Shown in pieces: positions 47,424-57,686 of a stretch of DNA of 64,000 nucleotides. Every line of letters starts with the position of its first letter. The first letter of the stretch is position 1. Made by a program: the position numbers and the translations under genes. Below the pieces are notes generated by a model, which saw only the letters and a list, made by a program, of their open reading frames with translations, had not been told where the DNA came from and did not search any database. The DNA is from Desulfobacca sp. (lineage in GTDB: Bacteria; Desulfobacterota; Desulfobaccia; Desulfobaccales; Desulfobaccaceae): positions 1-64,000 of the forward strand of contig DYEV01000030.1 of NCBI GenBank assembly GCA_020725545.1, given 5' to 3'.

Positions 47424-48434
47424 TCAGCGCTTTCTTGTCAAGGCCTCCTGAATTGTCTTGGCTAAGTCGAGGGCCGCAGCCAGGGAAGGGGCCTCATGCA
47501 CCCCGGCCAGGGTCTGCTCGACCACTACAATGGCCTCATAAAAATCTTCCAGGGTTAGGATCGTGATGTTTTCTGGGATTGTCGGGTTCTGGACCGCGCG
47601 GTAACCGTTGGCCTGGAGAAACTCCTGATAGCGCCGGGCTTCGGCGGCAGCCTGGGCCGCATCCGGCCGTTGGGCCAGAAAGGCCGTGGCCTGAGCGCCG
47701 GCGACGCTATACTCGGCCGTATAGACGTTGTTGAACCCTGCCAACCCAAAAGCATCGGCGGCTTGCAGACGGACACTGTCTGCCACCAGCCCTCTCTGTG
47801 GAAACAATGCCGCCGGATTGCCGCCTTCTGCTGCTGCTGGCAGGTTGGCCACAAGAGCAGTAGTGAACGGTTCCAAAACCGCGGCCACATCAGGCACGGC
47901 CCGGTCCAGGATCATTTCCACATAAAAATTCCCGGCCGTGAAAAAGAGGGCATTGGTGGTGGCATAGGCGTTGGGCCGGAAACTCAGGCCGGTAGACCCC
48001 GGCCGCCGTTGCGAACTGAAGACCGCGTAGGCATTCTGGGGCTCGCCCATGTCATACAAGAACACTTCCAGATAGGCCCCGGCCGGTTGGGTCAGGGTAA
48101 AGCTCTGCACGGCCAGGGTTCGAAAACCGGCTGACAGGTAGAGCTCGGCCTTGCCGTCAATTTTGTCCGAGAGGTTCTCCGGACCAAAATTCTGAACCGG
48201 CCCCAAGGGGGTAAACCCAGCAACCTGGGGGACCAGGGCAGTGGCCTGAGGCGAAGCCGCCGGGCCTGCCTTGGCCACCGCCGTCGACCGCGGGGTCTGC
48301 AGGGCCGTCACCGCCGGGTTGAAGCGGGACTGCTGCACCAGGAGCCAGACGAGGATCAGACCGAGTGTGGCCAAGATAATCAAGCCCGTCAGTTGCTGGG
48401 CGGTGCTTACAGGTCTGGTGCGCTTGGCAGGCAT
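47424..48434 (-). CDS. DUF6599-like membrane-anchored protein
   Basis: 336 residues. One N-terminal transmembrane segment (about 14-32) leaves the rest outside. The body contains KIDGKAELYLSAGF, EVFLYDMGEPQNAYAVFSSQR and NFYVEMI, matching the DUF6599 pattern. It is probably cotranscribed with the DUF362 and polyferredoxin genes that follow it. Function unknown. Confidence 0.75.
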   Translation of the reverse strand: MPAKRTRPVSTAQQLTGLIILATLGLILVWLLVQQSRFNPAVTALQTPRSTAVAKAGPAASPQATALVPQVAGFTPLGPVQNFGPENLSDKIDGKAELYLSAGFRTLAVQSFTLTQPAGAYLEVFLYDMGEPQNAYAVFSSQRRPGSTGLSFRPNAYATTNALFFTAGNFYVEMILDRAVPDVAAVLEPFTTALVANLPAAAEGGNPAALFPQRGLVADSVRLQAADAFGLAGFNNVYTAEYSVAGAQATAFLAQRPDAAQAAAEARRYQEFLQANGYRAVQNPTIPENITILTLEDFYEAIVVVEQTLAGVHEAPSLAAALDLAKTIQEALTRKR

Positions 48435-48543
48435 GCTCTGTGTCCAGCGGGCCCAAAGGCGCCGCGCTCAGGGAGGTCATGAACCTTCGGCATACTCAGT
48501 TTCAAAATCTAGCCATTGGCTATTATCTGAAAACCGTTATTAT

Positions 48544-48572
48544 ATTATATCACAGCGACTGGCCGCTGTCCC
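48544..48572 (-). promoter_or_regulatory. Possible sigma-70 promoter for the DUF6599/DUF362/polyferredoxin genes
   Basis: On the minus strand GGGACA (-35, four of six) is followed after 17 bp by a perfect TATAAT (48549-48544). It lies 110 bp upstream of the DUF6599-like start. It also overlaps an inverted repeat CCCGCCTT/AAGGCGGG downstream of icd. Confidence 0.45.
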
Positions 48573-48654
48573 GCCTTTTTCACAGGGCACGGAGGAAGGC
48601 GGGAAAGAGATGAAAGGACGTTGTCTGCCTGCCCTGTTCCCTCCTGTGCGCCAT

Positions 48655-49893
48655 CTAGGCCAGATTGTCAATGAGGGCTGACGCAAAGCCCGAACAGGAC
48701 AATTCTGTGGCTCCCGGCAGGAGTCGGGCCAGGTCATAGGTGACGGTTTTGGCCTGGATGGTGCGGGCCAGACCCCGGTGGATCAGATCGGCGGCCTCTT
48801 GCCAACCCAGGTACTCCAGCATCATAGCGCCGGAAAGGATGAGGGAGCTGGGGTTGATCTTATCCAGATTGGCGTATTTCGGGGCGCTGCCGTGGGTAGC
48901 CTCAAAGACCGCATAGGGGTCGCCGATGTTGGCGCCAGGAGCCATGCCCAGACCGCCCACCTGGGCCGCCAGGGCGTCGGAAAGATAGTCGCCGTTCAGG
49001 TTGGGGGTGGCGATAACGCTGTATTCCTCGGGCCGCAGGAGCACCTGCTGGAACATGGAATCGGCGATCCGATCTTTGATGATAACCTTCCCAGCCGGCG
49101 CCCGGCCATCGTATTCCTGCCAGAGTTGCTCTTCAGTAATGACCCGATCGGCGAATTCCGCCTGAGCCAGCTCATACCCCCAGGTCTTAAAGGCGCCCTC
49201 GGTGAATTTCATGATATTGCCCTTATGCATCAGGGTGACGCTGGGGGCGCCTTTGGCCAGGGCATACTGGATGGCTTTGCGGATCAGTCGTTGGGAACCG
49301 GCGGCGCTCATGGTTTTGATGCCGATGCCGGCGTCAGGGGAGAGGCGGCAGCCCATCTGAGCATTGAGGAATTCCACCACTCTCCGGGCCTCCGGGCTTT
49401 TGGCCGGCCATTCGATGCCGGCGTAGACGTCTTCGGTGTTCTCCCGGAAGACCACCATATTGGTCTTTTCCGGTTCTCTCAGGGGGCTGGGGGTCCCGGC
49501 GTAGTAGCGCACCGGCCGGATGCAGGCATAAAGGTCCAGGACCTGACGCAGGGTGACGTTGATGGACCGGAAGCCGCCCCCCACCGGCGTGGTCAAGGGG
49601 CCTTTTAGGGCCACCAGGTATTCTTGAATGGCGTCCAAAGTCTCTTGTGGCAAATGGCTGCCCGTGGCGGCATAAGCCTTTTCGCCAGCCAGGATTTCCT
49701 GCCAGAAAATTCGCCGGTTGCCCCCATAAGCCTTGGCCACCGCTGCGTCCAGCACCCGCACGGTGGCCCGCCAGATATCCGGACCGGTGCCGTCCCCTTC
49801 AATAAAGAGGATGATGGGGTTGTCGGGCACAAGAAGCTTACCAGAAGGGTCAAGGGTAATTTTGCTGCCGGTGTCAAAAACATTCGTCGTCAT
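48655..49893 (-). CDS. icd: Isocitrate dehydrogenase (NADP-dependent type)
   Basis: 412 residues, close to E. coli Icd. Signatures include [29 protein letters not shown] and [13 protein letters not shown]. The coenzyme loop [12 protein letters not shown] has the Lys-Tyr pair typical of NADP enzymes, and VTYDLAR keeps the following Tyr and Arg. It converts isocitrate to 2-oxoglutarate and CO2. AAGGA precedes the start; GTG at 49899 is an alternative start. Confidence 0.93.
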   Translation of the reverse strand: MTTNVFDTGSKITLDPSGKLLVPDNPIILFIEGDGTGPDIWRATVRVLDAAVAKAYGGNRRIFWQEILAGEKAYAATGSHLPQETLDAIQEYLVALKGPLTTPVGGGFRSINVTLRQVLDLYACIRPVRYYAGTPSPLREPEKTNMVVFRENTEDVYAGIEWPAKSPEARRVVEFLNAQMGCRLSPDAGIGIKTMSAAGSQRLIRKAIQYALAKGAPSVTLMHKGNIMKFTEGAFKTWGYELAQAEFADRVITEEQLWQEYDGRAPAGKVIIKDRIADSMFQQVLLRPEEYSVIATPNLNGDYLSDALAAQVGGLGMAPGANIGDPYAVFEATHGSAPKYANLDKINPSSLILSGAMMLEYLGWQEAADLIHRGLARTIQAKTVTYDLARLLPGATELSCSGFASALIDNLA

Positions 49894-50022
49894 AAGCACA
49901 GATTCCTTCGTTTCGTAATAGTCTTGCCCTTATTACTTACCACAGGGCAAAGAGCAGGTAAAGGCCAGGAGATTGCCGACAGGGGACGCTCAAACTCTTG
50001 CCTGGAAGGGGTCCCCGGTCAG

Positions 50023-51486
50023 TTAGTCCCCGTTTTGACAGATCTGTCGGATCAGGCCGGTGATGGAGACGGGATCGGTGATGGGAATGATGACCACCTG
50101 GCCGCCATAGCTTGCCACCACGTCCCGACCTTTGACATCCGCAGCGGGATAGTTGCTGCCCTTGGTGAGGATATCGGGTTGCAGGGTCTGCAGGAGGTCA
50201 GCAAGCTGTTCCGAAGCAAAGACGGTGACGTAATCCACCGCCTCCAGGGCAGCCAACATGGCGGCGCGCTGATGTGCGCTAATAACTGGCCGGCAGGGAC
50301 CTTTTACCCGCCGGACGGAGTCATCGGAATCCAGGGCCACGATCAGGACATCCCCCAACCGTTTCGACTCCTCCAGAAATTTGATATGTCCCCAATGCAA
50401 CAGATCAAAGCAGCCGTTGGTAAAGACCAGGCGTTTGCCTTGGGCCCGCAGCCGCGGGACCAACAGGAGCAATTCGGGCAGGGTGATGGTTTTCACCGGC
50501 CGGGCGGCGGTCTCAGTCTCGAGGGCTGCGGCCAATTCTCCCCGGAGGATGGGGGCCGTGCCCACTTTGCCGACCACGATGCCGGCGGCCAGGTTGGCCA
50601 AGCGGGCGGCGCGGTGCACGTCATGCCAGCGGGCCAGTCCCAATGCCAGAACTGCCACCACGGTATCCCCGGCCCCGGAGACGTCAAAAACTTCCCGGGC
50701 CTGGGCAGGGATCGCCTCGGGTGGACCATGGCGGGGGATCAGGGCCATGCCTTCTGCCCCCAACGTGATCAGGATGGCTTCGGTCTCACAGGCAGCACAA
50801 AGATCCCGGCCGGCCTTGATGACCTCCTCCCGGCTGGCCAAGGGATAACCCACCGCCTCGGACGCCTCTTTGCGGTTGGGCGTGATGATGGTGGCCCGCC
50901 GATAGCGGGTAAAATCCCGGCCTTTGGGGTCCACCACCACAGGCAGGCCCCGGTCCCGGGCCGCGTTGATCAGGGCCGCCAGCACGGTATCGGTCAGCAC
51001 ACCTTTACCGTAGTCCGACAGGATGACGCCGTCTAGGTCTGGCAACAATTCAGCCAACCGCTGTTGGGCTGTCTGCTGGAAATCCACCGGCGCCGGCTGC
51101 CGGTTCTCCCGGTCGATGCGTACTATCTGCTGATTGCCGCCGATCACCCGGGTTTTGCGGGTGGTTTGGCGCCGGGCATCCACCACTAACCCTGTGGCTT
51201 CGATACCCAGGCGCTGCAGTTCGTCCCTTAAAATGGCGCCGGCGTTGTCTTGCCCCACCAGACCCAGGACCGTGACCTGGGCGCCCAATCCCACCAGATT
51301 ATTGACCACATTGCCAGCGCCCCCCAAAACCCGGGTCTCTCGTTGGACATTGACCACCAACACCGGCGCCTCCGGCGAGATCCGCTCCACCTGCCCCCAG
51401 ATGTACTCATCCAACATGAAATCGCCGGCCACCAGAATCCGTTGGCCCGCCAGGTCGTTTAAATCAATAGGGGAAGAATCGATCAT
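50023..51486 (-). CDS. hldE: Bifunctional heptose kinase/adenylyltransferase HldE
   Basis: 487 residues. The N-terminal PfkB-type kinase domain (about 1-320) has RVLGGAGNVVNNL and DVSGAGDTVVA. The C-terminal nucleotidyltransferase (about 340-487) has FTNGCFDLLHWGHI (HxGH as HWGH) and the TKGSNY segment. It makes ADP-heptose precursors for the LPS core, so the cell has a Gram-negative envelope. It is transcribed away from lptD on the same strand, 107 bp apart. Confidence 0.93.
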   Translation of the reverse strand: MIDSSPIDLNDLAGQRILVAGDFMLDEYIWGQVERISPEAPVLVVNVQRETRVLGGAGNVVNNLVGLGAQVTVLGLVGQDNAGAILRDELQRLGIEATGLVVDARRQTTRKTRVIGGNQQIVRIDRENRQPAPVDFQQTAQQRLAELLPDLDGVILSDYGKGVLTDTVLAALINAARDRGLPVVVDPKGRDFTRYRRATIITPNRKEASEAVGYPLASREEVIKAGRDLCAACETEAILITLGAEGMALIPRHGPPEAIPAQAREVFDVSGAGDTVVAVLALGLARWHDVHRAARLANLAAGIVVGKVGTAPILRGELAAALETETAARPVKTITLPELLLLVPRLRAQGKRLVFTNGCFDLLHWGHIKFLEESKRLGDVLIVALDSDDSVRRVKGPCRPVISAHQRAAMLAALEAVDYVTVFASEQLADLLQTLQPDILTKGSNYPAADVKGRDVVASYGGQVVIIPITDPVSITGLIRQICQNGD

Positions 51487-51593
51487 CTTAAAATAACATC
51501 CCGCCAGGCGGGGTTAAGATTGACGGCCGAACTTGCGGCGTTTTTCTTGGCAGGACCCTGCCATCCGCTTCTCTCAACCCTTTTCCCCCATCC

Positions 51594-53819
51594 CTAATAC
51601 AGTGCCGGTTCCTGGGCATGGGGGGCCTGCTGTTTCTCTATGATGCCGGGGATCAGCAGAGAGACGCTGACGTAGCGGTCGCTGACCCGATCGCCCACCG
51701 TCAGGGCCAGCCCCCAGCACTGGCGTGTGAAAATCAGGCGATACTTATTTTCCAGACGTTTGCCCCGCAGGAAGGTGTGCTGATTATTAATGCCGACCTT
51801 GACGGAGCGAAACACATCCACAAAGAGTTCGGAATTGATCTGATTGGCATAATTTTTAAAGTAAATATAATCTACATTGAAAAAATTCCGGCTGCTCGTG
51901 TCCCGGACCAGCAGACGCAGGTCAATGCGACTAAAGCCTTCATTGTAGGGGGAGACGGCGCCATTGAGGCCCAGACCGAGATTCTCCATCGGATACCCTA
52001 GGGTTTCCACAAAGATATCGGAAAACCGTTTATGGGGTTGCGGGAAGGTATCCAGGCCATAACTGGAGGAATTGAAAAAAATGCTCTGGGTAATGCGGCT
52101 CCAGAAAACCTCGCCGATGTTGGGGAGGCCATTGGGGTTGATGGTGCGCCGTAGAAAGTGGTTGGTAAGGCTGTAGGTGGCGGCATTCACTCCACCGATG
52201 GGTTCCATGCCGTCGAATATGGGGTAATTCTTGGTGACGGAAGTCTGCCAGCCATAGTCAAAGGGGTCAAATTTGGGGATGCGCTGCACGTTGAAATTGC
52301 CGATGTTCACATACGTGACCCTCGGTATAAAGATATGCCGGACAAAATTCCTGGAGTCGGCCGTCCGCCCCCAATCCCGGTAGAGTGAGCTGCTGACACT
52401 GGCCCGGGTCTGATAGAGCGAACGGCCTTCATAAGTATTGAGATCCGCGTCGTAGCTGGTTCGCTGGACCCGATAGCCAGTGCCCCGCCAGCCGCCTTCG
52501 GCGTTGAGGTCCAGGGAATTGAACAGGCGGGTCGTCAATGCCAACCTCGGCTGAAAATCCAACCGTTGCCCAGTGATGCCGGTGTTTTGATAATAATTCG
52601 TGTAGGTGCTGTTCATGATAAGATGGAGGGGGAGGGCTGTCCCCAGGGGCAACAACAGGGTCATGGCCTGGATTGAGGGGAGCTTATTCCGGGTTCGGGG
52701 TACGAGCGGCGACAAGGGACGATAATAATTTCCCAGAAGATTAACGCTCCCCTGGGAAAACGGCCGCTGCAGGATCAGGCCGGATACCCGGGTGTCCACT
52801 TCGAACTGCTCCAGGTTGCGGCCATAGTCGTCCCCCAGAAAACGGCTGAGCCGATCCAGTCCCTGGTAGCCGAAATTAAAATCATAAAGATATTGATTAT
52901 CGCTGGGGATGTCCAGGACGCCGCGGGCTTGCCAAGCCGCCGGCAGGTTTTGATTCAGCATGAACACCCCCCAATAGCGGCGGGGCGTGGGCGCCGAATC
53001 CTTATGGTCTGAGATGTAGGAAAACCGCCCGGTGCCGCCCGATTCCTTATCCCAGGCGTAGCGGTATTCCACCCCTTGTAGGTAGCCGCGGTGCTGCGCC
53101 ACCATCTGGTAAAAAGTGGCATCCATGTGGTTGTTGATGGCCCAATAAAAGGGCAGCTCCACGACGGTGCCGGCCTGCTGGTGCTGGCTGTAAAGAGGCA
53201 TCAGCAAACCCGTCTGCCGGCTGGTCTTAACCGGCAGCACGGCAGCCGGCAGATGGGCCACTGGCAGCCCTTGCAGCCGCAGGGTAGCGCCCTTGCCCAC
53301 GGCATAGCCATCAACCTTGACAGACAACTCCCGGCAATAAAAACTCCACGCCGGCACATCCGCGTCACAGGTTGTCACCACACTTTTTTCCGCCACAAAA
53401 GTATCTTCGCCGGTCTTGCGGATGAGGGCGCTGTCAATGCGGAAATGATTGCGTCTCATGAAGATCCGGGCTTCGGCCAACTCGCCGCAACGGGTGACCA
53501 GATTGAACTGGCCGTATTCACCGGTGAGGATGTCATCCCCTAGAACCATCACCACCTTGCCCCGCATTTCGGCAATCTTCGTGGGGACATGCACTTTGAC
53601 GTAGTCAGCGGTCAGCCGCCGTTCTTCTTGGCGGAGTTCCACCCGACCGGTGGCTTCATAGGTCTGCTCATTGGTGTGATAGACGACGGTATCGGCCTTG
53701 AGAATCCACGGTCCTCCTTCCAAGGCCTCGGCTTTCAAGAGATGGACCTCGACAGCAAGGGTCGGCCAGACCAGTAGGCCACAGAGCATGACGCTGGCAA
53801 GGACAAATCGTATGATCAC
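51594..53819 (-). CDS. lptD: LPS-assembly protein LptD
   Basis: 741 residues from the chosen GTG at 53819. A signal peptide (about residues 1-22) is followed by an LptA/OstA-type N-domain (about 30-180; YEATGRVELRQEERRLTADYVKV) and a long beta-barrel C-terminal region ending in aromatic-rich strands. Two or more cysteines are present (CGELAEA, TTCDADV, FYCREL). It inserts LPS into the outer membrane. AGGATCCGCCT precedes the GTG; a longer frame to 53945 is less likely. It shares the strand with hldE. Confidence 0.9.
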   Translation of the reverse strand: MIIRFVLASVMLCGLLVWPTLAVEVHLLKAEALEGGPWILKADTVVYHTNEQTYEATGRVELRQEERRLTADYVKVHVPTKIAEMRGKVVMVLGDDILTGEYGQFNLVTRCGELAEARIFMRRNHFRIDSALIRKTGEDTFVAEKSVVTTCDADVPAWSFYCRELSVKVDGYAVGKGATLRLQGLPVAHLPAAVLPVKTSRQTGLLMPLYSQHQQAGTVVELPFYWAINNHMDATFYQMVAQHRGYLQGVEYRYAWDKESGGTGRFSYISDHKDSAPTPRRYWGVFMLNQNLPAAWQARGVLDIPSDNQYLYDFNFGYQGLDRLSRFLGDDYGRNLEQFEVDTRVSGLILQRPFSQGSVNLLGNYYRPLSPLVPRTRNKLPSIQAMTLLLPLGTALPLHLIMNSTYTNYYQNTGITGQRLDFQPRLALTTRLFNSLDLNAEGGWRGTGYRVQRTSYDADLNTYEGRSLYQTRASVSSSLYRDWGRTADSRNFVRHIFIPRVTYVNIGNFNVQRIPKFDPFDYGWQTSVTKNYPIFDGMEPIGGVNAATYSLTNHFLRRTINPNGLPNIGEVFWSRITQSIFFNSSSYGLDTFPQPHKRFSDIFVETLGYPMENLGLGLNGAVSPYNEGFSRIDLRLLVRDTSSRNFFNVDYIYFKNYANQINSELFVDVFRSVKVGINNQHTFLRGKRLENKYRLIFTRQCWGLALTVGDRVSDRYVSVSLLIPGIIEKQQAPHAQEPALY

Positions 53820-53953
53820 AGGCGGATCCTGGTAGCACTGCAATGGTAGACTCGCAGCCGCACACGACGGCAAAGCTCCTAAGCAGGGAATACTACCACA
53901 AAAGAAGGAAAAGGGAAAACGGAAAAGGGCAGGGAAAAGCAGCAAAGAGATCA

Positions 53954-53981
53954 GGGGGGCGGAACCGGCAATCCGCCCCCC
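53954..53981. repeat. Perfect 10-bp inverted repeat between the phosphatase gene and lptD
   Basis: GGGGGGCGGA pairs with TCCGCCCCCC around 8 nt. There is no T run, so it would be a weak or factor-dependent terminator for the phosphatase gene. Confidence 0.5.
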
Positions 53982-54051
53982 CGAATTTCCCGGTATTGCC
54001 GGAAAACTACCTCAAGGCGGGGGAGTCTCGCCTTTGGCGTGCCGCCCCTGT

Positions 54052-54687
54052 CTAAAAGTCCACGTAGGCGCCCCGGGCCAGACCCCGCAAGTGACCGGTG
54101 TCGTTGATGGCCATGATCTGCCAGGTGGTGCCGGTCCACTGGAAGCGATTGATGGCAGTGGTATCCTGACCGATGCGCCAAAAATGGGAATCGTCTAAGC
54201 CGATGAAGGCGGCGATGAGCACTTTATTGACTGCCCGGTGCGCCGACAGGAGAACCGTCTCTCCGGGATGCCGGGTGACCACCTCAATAACCGCAGACAA
54301 GGCCCGGCCCCGCAGCTCCGCCAGGGTCTCGCCGCCCGGAAAGCGCACCAGATGGGGCGCGGTTTCCCATTGCCGATAGAGGTCGGCGTATTTCACCTTG
54401 ACTTCGGTGAGGGGTAGGCCCTCCCAATCCCCATAGCACAGATCGCTGAGACCGGGAAGGTCTTTGACCTCCAGGCCGTGATGTTGGACGATGGCCTGGG
54501 CCGTCTCCCGGGAACGGGAGAGGGGCGACGTGTAGGCCGCCTGGATAGTCTCACCTTGCAGCCACTCCCCGGCCAAGCGGGCCTCTTCCCGTCCCTGGTC
54601 GTTCAAGGGGATGTCTTTTGACCCACGAAAGATTTTGTCTTTATTCCACGGTGTCTGGCCATGGCGCACTAAAATGATCTGAGTCAT
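54052..54687 (-). CDS. Histidine phosphatase family protein
   Basis: 211 residues. The catalytic RHG is in ILVRHGQTPWN, with the second arginine and histidine in SPLSRSRETAQ and LLSAHRAVNK. It resembles phosphoglycerate-mutase-type or alpha-ribazole phosphatases; the substrate is not clear. I start at 54687, after GAGAGGACG. Confidence 0.85.
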   Translation of the reverse strand: MTQIILVRHGQTPWNKDKIFRGSKDIPLNDQGREEARLAGEWLQGETIQAAYTSPLSRSRETAQAIVQHHGLEVKDLPGLSDLCYGDWEGLPLTEVKVKYADLYRQWETAPHLVRFPGGETLAELRGRALSAVIEVVTRHPGETVLLSAHRAVNKVLIAAFIGLDDSHFWRIGQDTTAINRFQWTGTTWQIMAINDTGHLRGLARGAYVDF

Positions 54688-54742
54688 GGTTGCGTCCTCT
54701 CGTCTGCCGGTTGCGGTTGCCTCCCCATAGGCTTCTGCCTCC

Positions 54743-54771
54743 ATCATAGCGCCGTCGCTCGCCTTTGACAA
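54743..54771 (-). promoter_or_regulatory. Sigma-70 promoter of the histidine phosphatase gene
   Basis: On the minus strand TTGTCA (54771-54766) and TATGAT (54748-54743) are separated by exactly 17 bp. Transcription would start about 50 bp ahead of the ATG at 54687. Both boxes are one base from consensus. Confidence 0.65.
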
Positions 54772-54983
54772 GTTTACAGTTAGTTAAAAATACGGTTTGC
54801 TGGTGGGAGGGGCTTAGACTCTTTCCGGCGGCCCTGAACACAACCACTAAATTGACCGCTAGAGAATAATTGCCGTTACCAGAATTAGACAAAGGCGAGA
54901 CGCCTATCAAGGGAACTAAAGAGCAAAGCCGCAATGGTGGCGGGTGGTTTGGCCTTCTCCCCAAGATAAAAAAACTTTCTCAG

Positions 54984-55023
54984 AAAAAAACCCGCCAGAT
55001 TCCTTTCTCCGGCGGGCTTTTTT
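54984..55023 (-). terminator. Terminator of the glutamate synthase operon (bidirectional shape)
   Basis: CCCGCC / GGCGGG arms around a 14-nt loop, with A and T runs on both sides (AAAAAAA before, CTTTTTT after). It sits just past the stop of the operon's last gene. The remaining gap 54772-54983 holds no gene. Confidence 0.8.
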
Positions 55024-55052
55024 CAAGGTCCTGCAGGTCACTCTGTGGAAGG

Positions 55053-57686
55053 CTATTCCCAGGCGTCCTCAATCTTGCTGAGTATGGCCAGCTTCACCGG
55101 CTGGATTTTGCGGTAGACTTCCTCCGGGGACCGGAGGTGGCCGTCCACGGAGAGGAGATCCCGGTCGATGGCAATGCCGAAAAGCCGCTCATTCTCTTGC
55201 AGATACGGCTTTATGAGCTGCCAATCGGCGTCGGTAAAGGGCACCAGTTCGCCGCCGTTGAGCTGTTCCGGGACGACCATGCTGTAGGGGTCCCGGATGT
55301 AGACGGCACCGCCGGAGGCCAGGGAGAAGAGGTTGGAGCCGGGGTAGGGCGTGGCTTGCCGGCGCAGACGGCCCCGTTCGTCGTACTCCAGGCCGTTGAC
55401 AATGACAAAGCCGCCGTCTTTGAAGACGTCCCCGGCCATGAAGGACTCGGCCAGAAAATCCAGGGCCGTGCCGTTGATCACCACCCGGGGACGGCCCACG
55501 GCATTGATCAGGGGCCGGCCGGCGGCATTCCCCAGGACGTAGACCTCGCCGCCTTTGGCGCCATACATAAAAGTCTGGCCCACGTCGCCGTATACCACCA
55601 GTTTGCCCCGTTTCATGATCTGGCCCAATTGATCCTGGGCATTGCCATGCACGTAAATCTCCATGCCGTCGATGCCTGAAGCCAGGTAGTCGCCGGAGCT
55701 GCCGTAGACATCGATACGGACGCCGTCCGTACCCAGACCGAAGCCGCAGCCGGTGAAGCGCTGGCCCCGGTAGCCGTAGACCAAGAAGCGTTTCCAGCCC
55801 AGGTGATAAGCCTGGACTTGATAGCGGGCGTCGCAGTCGTCGCCCTCAGGGGGGAAGTCGGCGGCGTCCAGCACCAGAACGGCGTCAGCCTGGGGCGGGC
55901 CGGTCAGCCGGTCCCGGCTCTGCCAATCCAGGTGGCGGTAGCGGCTGGGATGTTCTTCCCCCACCGTGGGCGTGGCCCGGAAGATCGTCGTGAGGGCATC
56001 CATGGTGAGGCGGATAATATTGCTGCGTTTTTTGTCGCCGGGGTCAAACCGCCGGTCGTTGACCAGGGTCAGGCCATTGATAATGGCGGCCTTCAACTGA
56101 TCGTTCTCCTGGGCCAGACGGGTGAGGACCTGCAGGCGCTCCAGGTAGTTGGCATAATACCATTTGGGCAGCCGTTGGCTCAAAAAGGTGTAGAGGCTGC
56201 GGCCGGTGTCATCGGCCAGCAGGCTCCGCAGTTCGGCGGTGAGTTCCTCGTCCCGCTCCGGCAGGAGTTCGGGCACTTCGCCGCTCCAGGCCTTTTGGTG
56301 CCAGGGGAGGGTCTTGGGCACCCCGAATTTATCATAGCAATGTAAAACGTGGCGGCCGTTGTGTGGCTCCAGGGAAAAGATATAGGCGCCACCGTCCGTA
56401 TGGCTGCCGCCCCGGGCGTTCCAGTAGACATCGGCCACGGGGCAGATGCGGGGATCTTCCTGGGCCAGACTGCTCAAGGTGGCGTCGATAGCCTGTTTTT
56501 CGGAACAGAGCAGGCCGATCTGCACCTCGCCTTCCTGCAGGGCAAAAACCTGGGGCCGGAGCATGGAAGTATCGGTGATGCCGATCAATTCGTAGCGCCG
56601 CTTTTCCGGATCGTTCCGGGCGATAATAAAGAACCAGGGGCCGTCCGGCGAGCCGTGAATATGGGTGGTTTGAATCCACCGATAAATATTCCGACGTTTG
56701 GCCGGCAGCAGATCGAAATCCCGCTCCGTCGTGGGGGCCAGGGCTTCAATAACATACTCCAGGGGATAGCCATAGATGCGGTGCAGGAGGTCGAACATCA
56801 GCACGGCCACTTCCGTATCCGTCAGGAAGAGGGGATAGGTCTGGCGCTGACTCAGATACTCGCTCACCGAATGGTAATTGGCAAAGTCGCCGTTGTGTAC
56901 TAGCGCCATATTTAAGGCTGCGAAGGGATGGGCGCCGCCGGGGTGCCAGACCCGGCCCCGGGTGGGGTAGCGCTGGTGGGCGATCCAGATATGGGCCTTG
57001 AAATCCAGGAGATTATAATAAAGGGCCGCCTCCTCGGCATAGCCGACGATCTTCAGGATCATGATGTTGCGGCCCTGGGAGAGGACAAAGGCCTTTTTTT
57101 CCCCCAACGAGGCGTAATAGGTCTGATTCAGTTTATAACAATTCTGTGAGATAAATTCGTCTTCCACCCGCCGCCAAGCAAGGCCGTGCAGCTGATGGCG
57201 CTGGATAAAATGCTGCAAGACCTCGGTCTTGACCCGGACGAAATAGCGCCAGACCTCCGGCGGTTCCACCGTCAGGCCGGGGAGATCCCGCCAGTCGGCC
57301 ATGGCCGGCACCCGGCCGCTGGCATCCACCCGGAAAAACGGTTTGATGAACTTTTCTTCCACATCCGGCCTGACTCCCGGATCCAAGAAGGCAATCTGCA
57401 GGAGATAGTCATCCTCCAGGATTTCCCGGCTGACCCCCAAACTAGCGGGATCTAAACCGACCGCGGCAATGCCGCCGCCTTTGCCGTTGCCCCGATTGTG
57501 CATCTGGACGGAGGGTTGAAAGATGTGACGGCCAGAGACCGGGACATTGGCGGCAAAGCCGGTGACGCCACAACCACCTTCGGCCTCGGGTTCGATGCAT
57601 TGGCCTGGATGAAACGTCGGCCGCAGGTCCCGGCGGCTGGCCAGGAGTTTTTCGGTGTGTTCGTAGACAAAAGGATTAACTTTCAT
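55053..57686 (-). CDS. Glutamate synthase: class II amidotransferase + GXGXG domain
   Basis: 877 residues. The N-terminal Ntn-type amidotransferase begins after an internal cysteine in GGCGVTGFAANV (residue 39 onward; self-cleavage before Cys is possible). YPTRGRVWHPGGAHPFAALNMALVHNGDF carries the glutamine-binding and NGD residues in two stretches. The C-terminal 240 residues are the GXGXG beta-helix (GCGFGLGTDGVRIDV, GSSGDYLASGIDG). The FMN domain is on the next gene, as in archaeal-type split GltB. It supplies ammonia from glutamine. It shares a 4-bp ATGA overlap with the next gene. Confidence 0.9.
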   Translation of the reverse strand: MKVNPFVYEHTEKLLASRRDLRPTFHPGQCIEPEAEGGCGVTGFAANVPVSGRHIFQPSVQMHNRGNGKGGGIAAVGLDPASLGVSREILEDDYLLQIAFLDPGVRPDVEEKFIKPFFRVDASGRVPAMADWRDLPGLTVEPPEVWRYFVRVKTEVLQHFIQRHQLHGLAWRRVEDEFISQNCYKLNQTYYASLGEKKAFVLSQGRNIMILKIVGYAEEAALYYNLLDFKAHIWIAHQRYPTRGRVWHPGGAHPFAALNMALVHNGDFANYHSVSEYLSQRQTYPLFLTDTEVAVLMFDLLHRIYGYPLEYVIEALAPTTERDFDLLPAKRRNIYRWIQTTHIHGSPDGPWFFIIARNDPEKRRYELIGITDTSMLRPQVFALQEGEVQIGLLCSEKQAIDATLSSLAQEDPRICPVADVYWNARGGSHTDGGAYIFSLEPHNGRHVLHCYDKFGVPKTLPWHQKAWSGEVPELLPERDEELTAELRSLLADDTGRSLYTFLSQRLPKWYYANYLERLQVLTRLAQENDQLKAAIINGLTLVNDRRFDPGDKKRSNIIRLTMDALTTIFRATPTVGEEHPSRYRHLDWQSRDRLTGPPQADAVLVLDAADFPPEGDDCDARYQVQAYHLGWKRFLVYGYRGQRFTGCGFGLGTDGVRIDVYGSSGDYLASGIDGMEIYVHGNAQDQLGQIMKRGKLVVYGDVGQTFMYGAKGGEVYVLGNAAGRPLINAVGRPRVVINGTALDFLAESFMAGDVFKDGGFVIVNGLEYDERGRLRRQATPYPGSNLFSLASGGAVYIRDPYSMVVPEQLNGGELVPFTDADWQLIKPYLQENERLFGIAIDRDLLSVDGHLRSPEEVYRKIQPVKLAILSKIEDAWE

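Noticed and set aside
49624-51036. 470-codon plus-strand frame
   Set aside because: Shadow of icd and hldE, both well supported on the minus strand.
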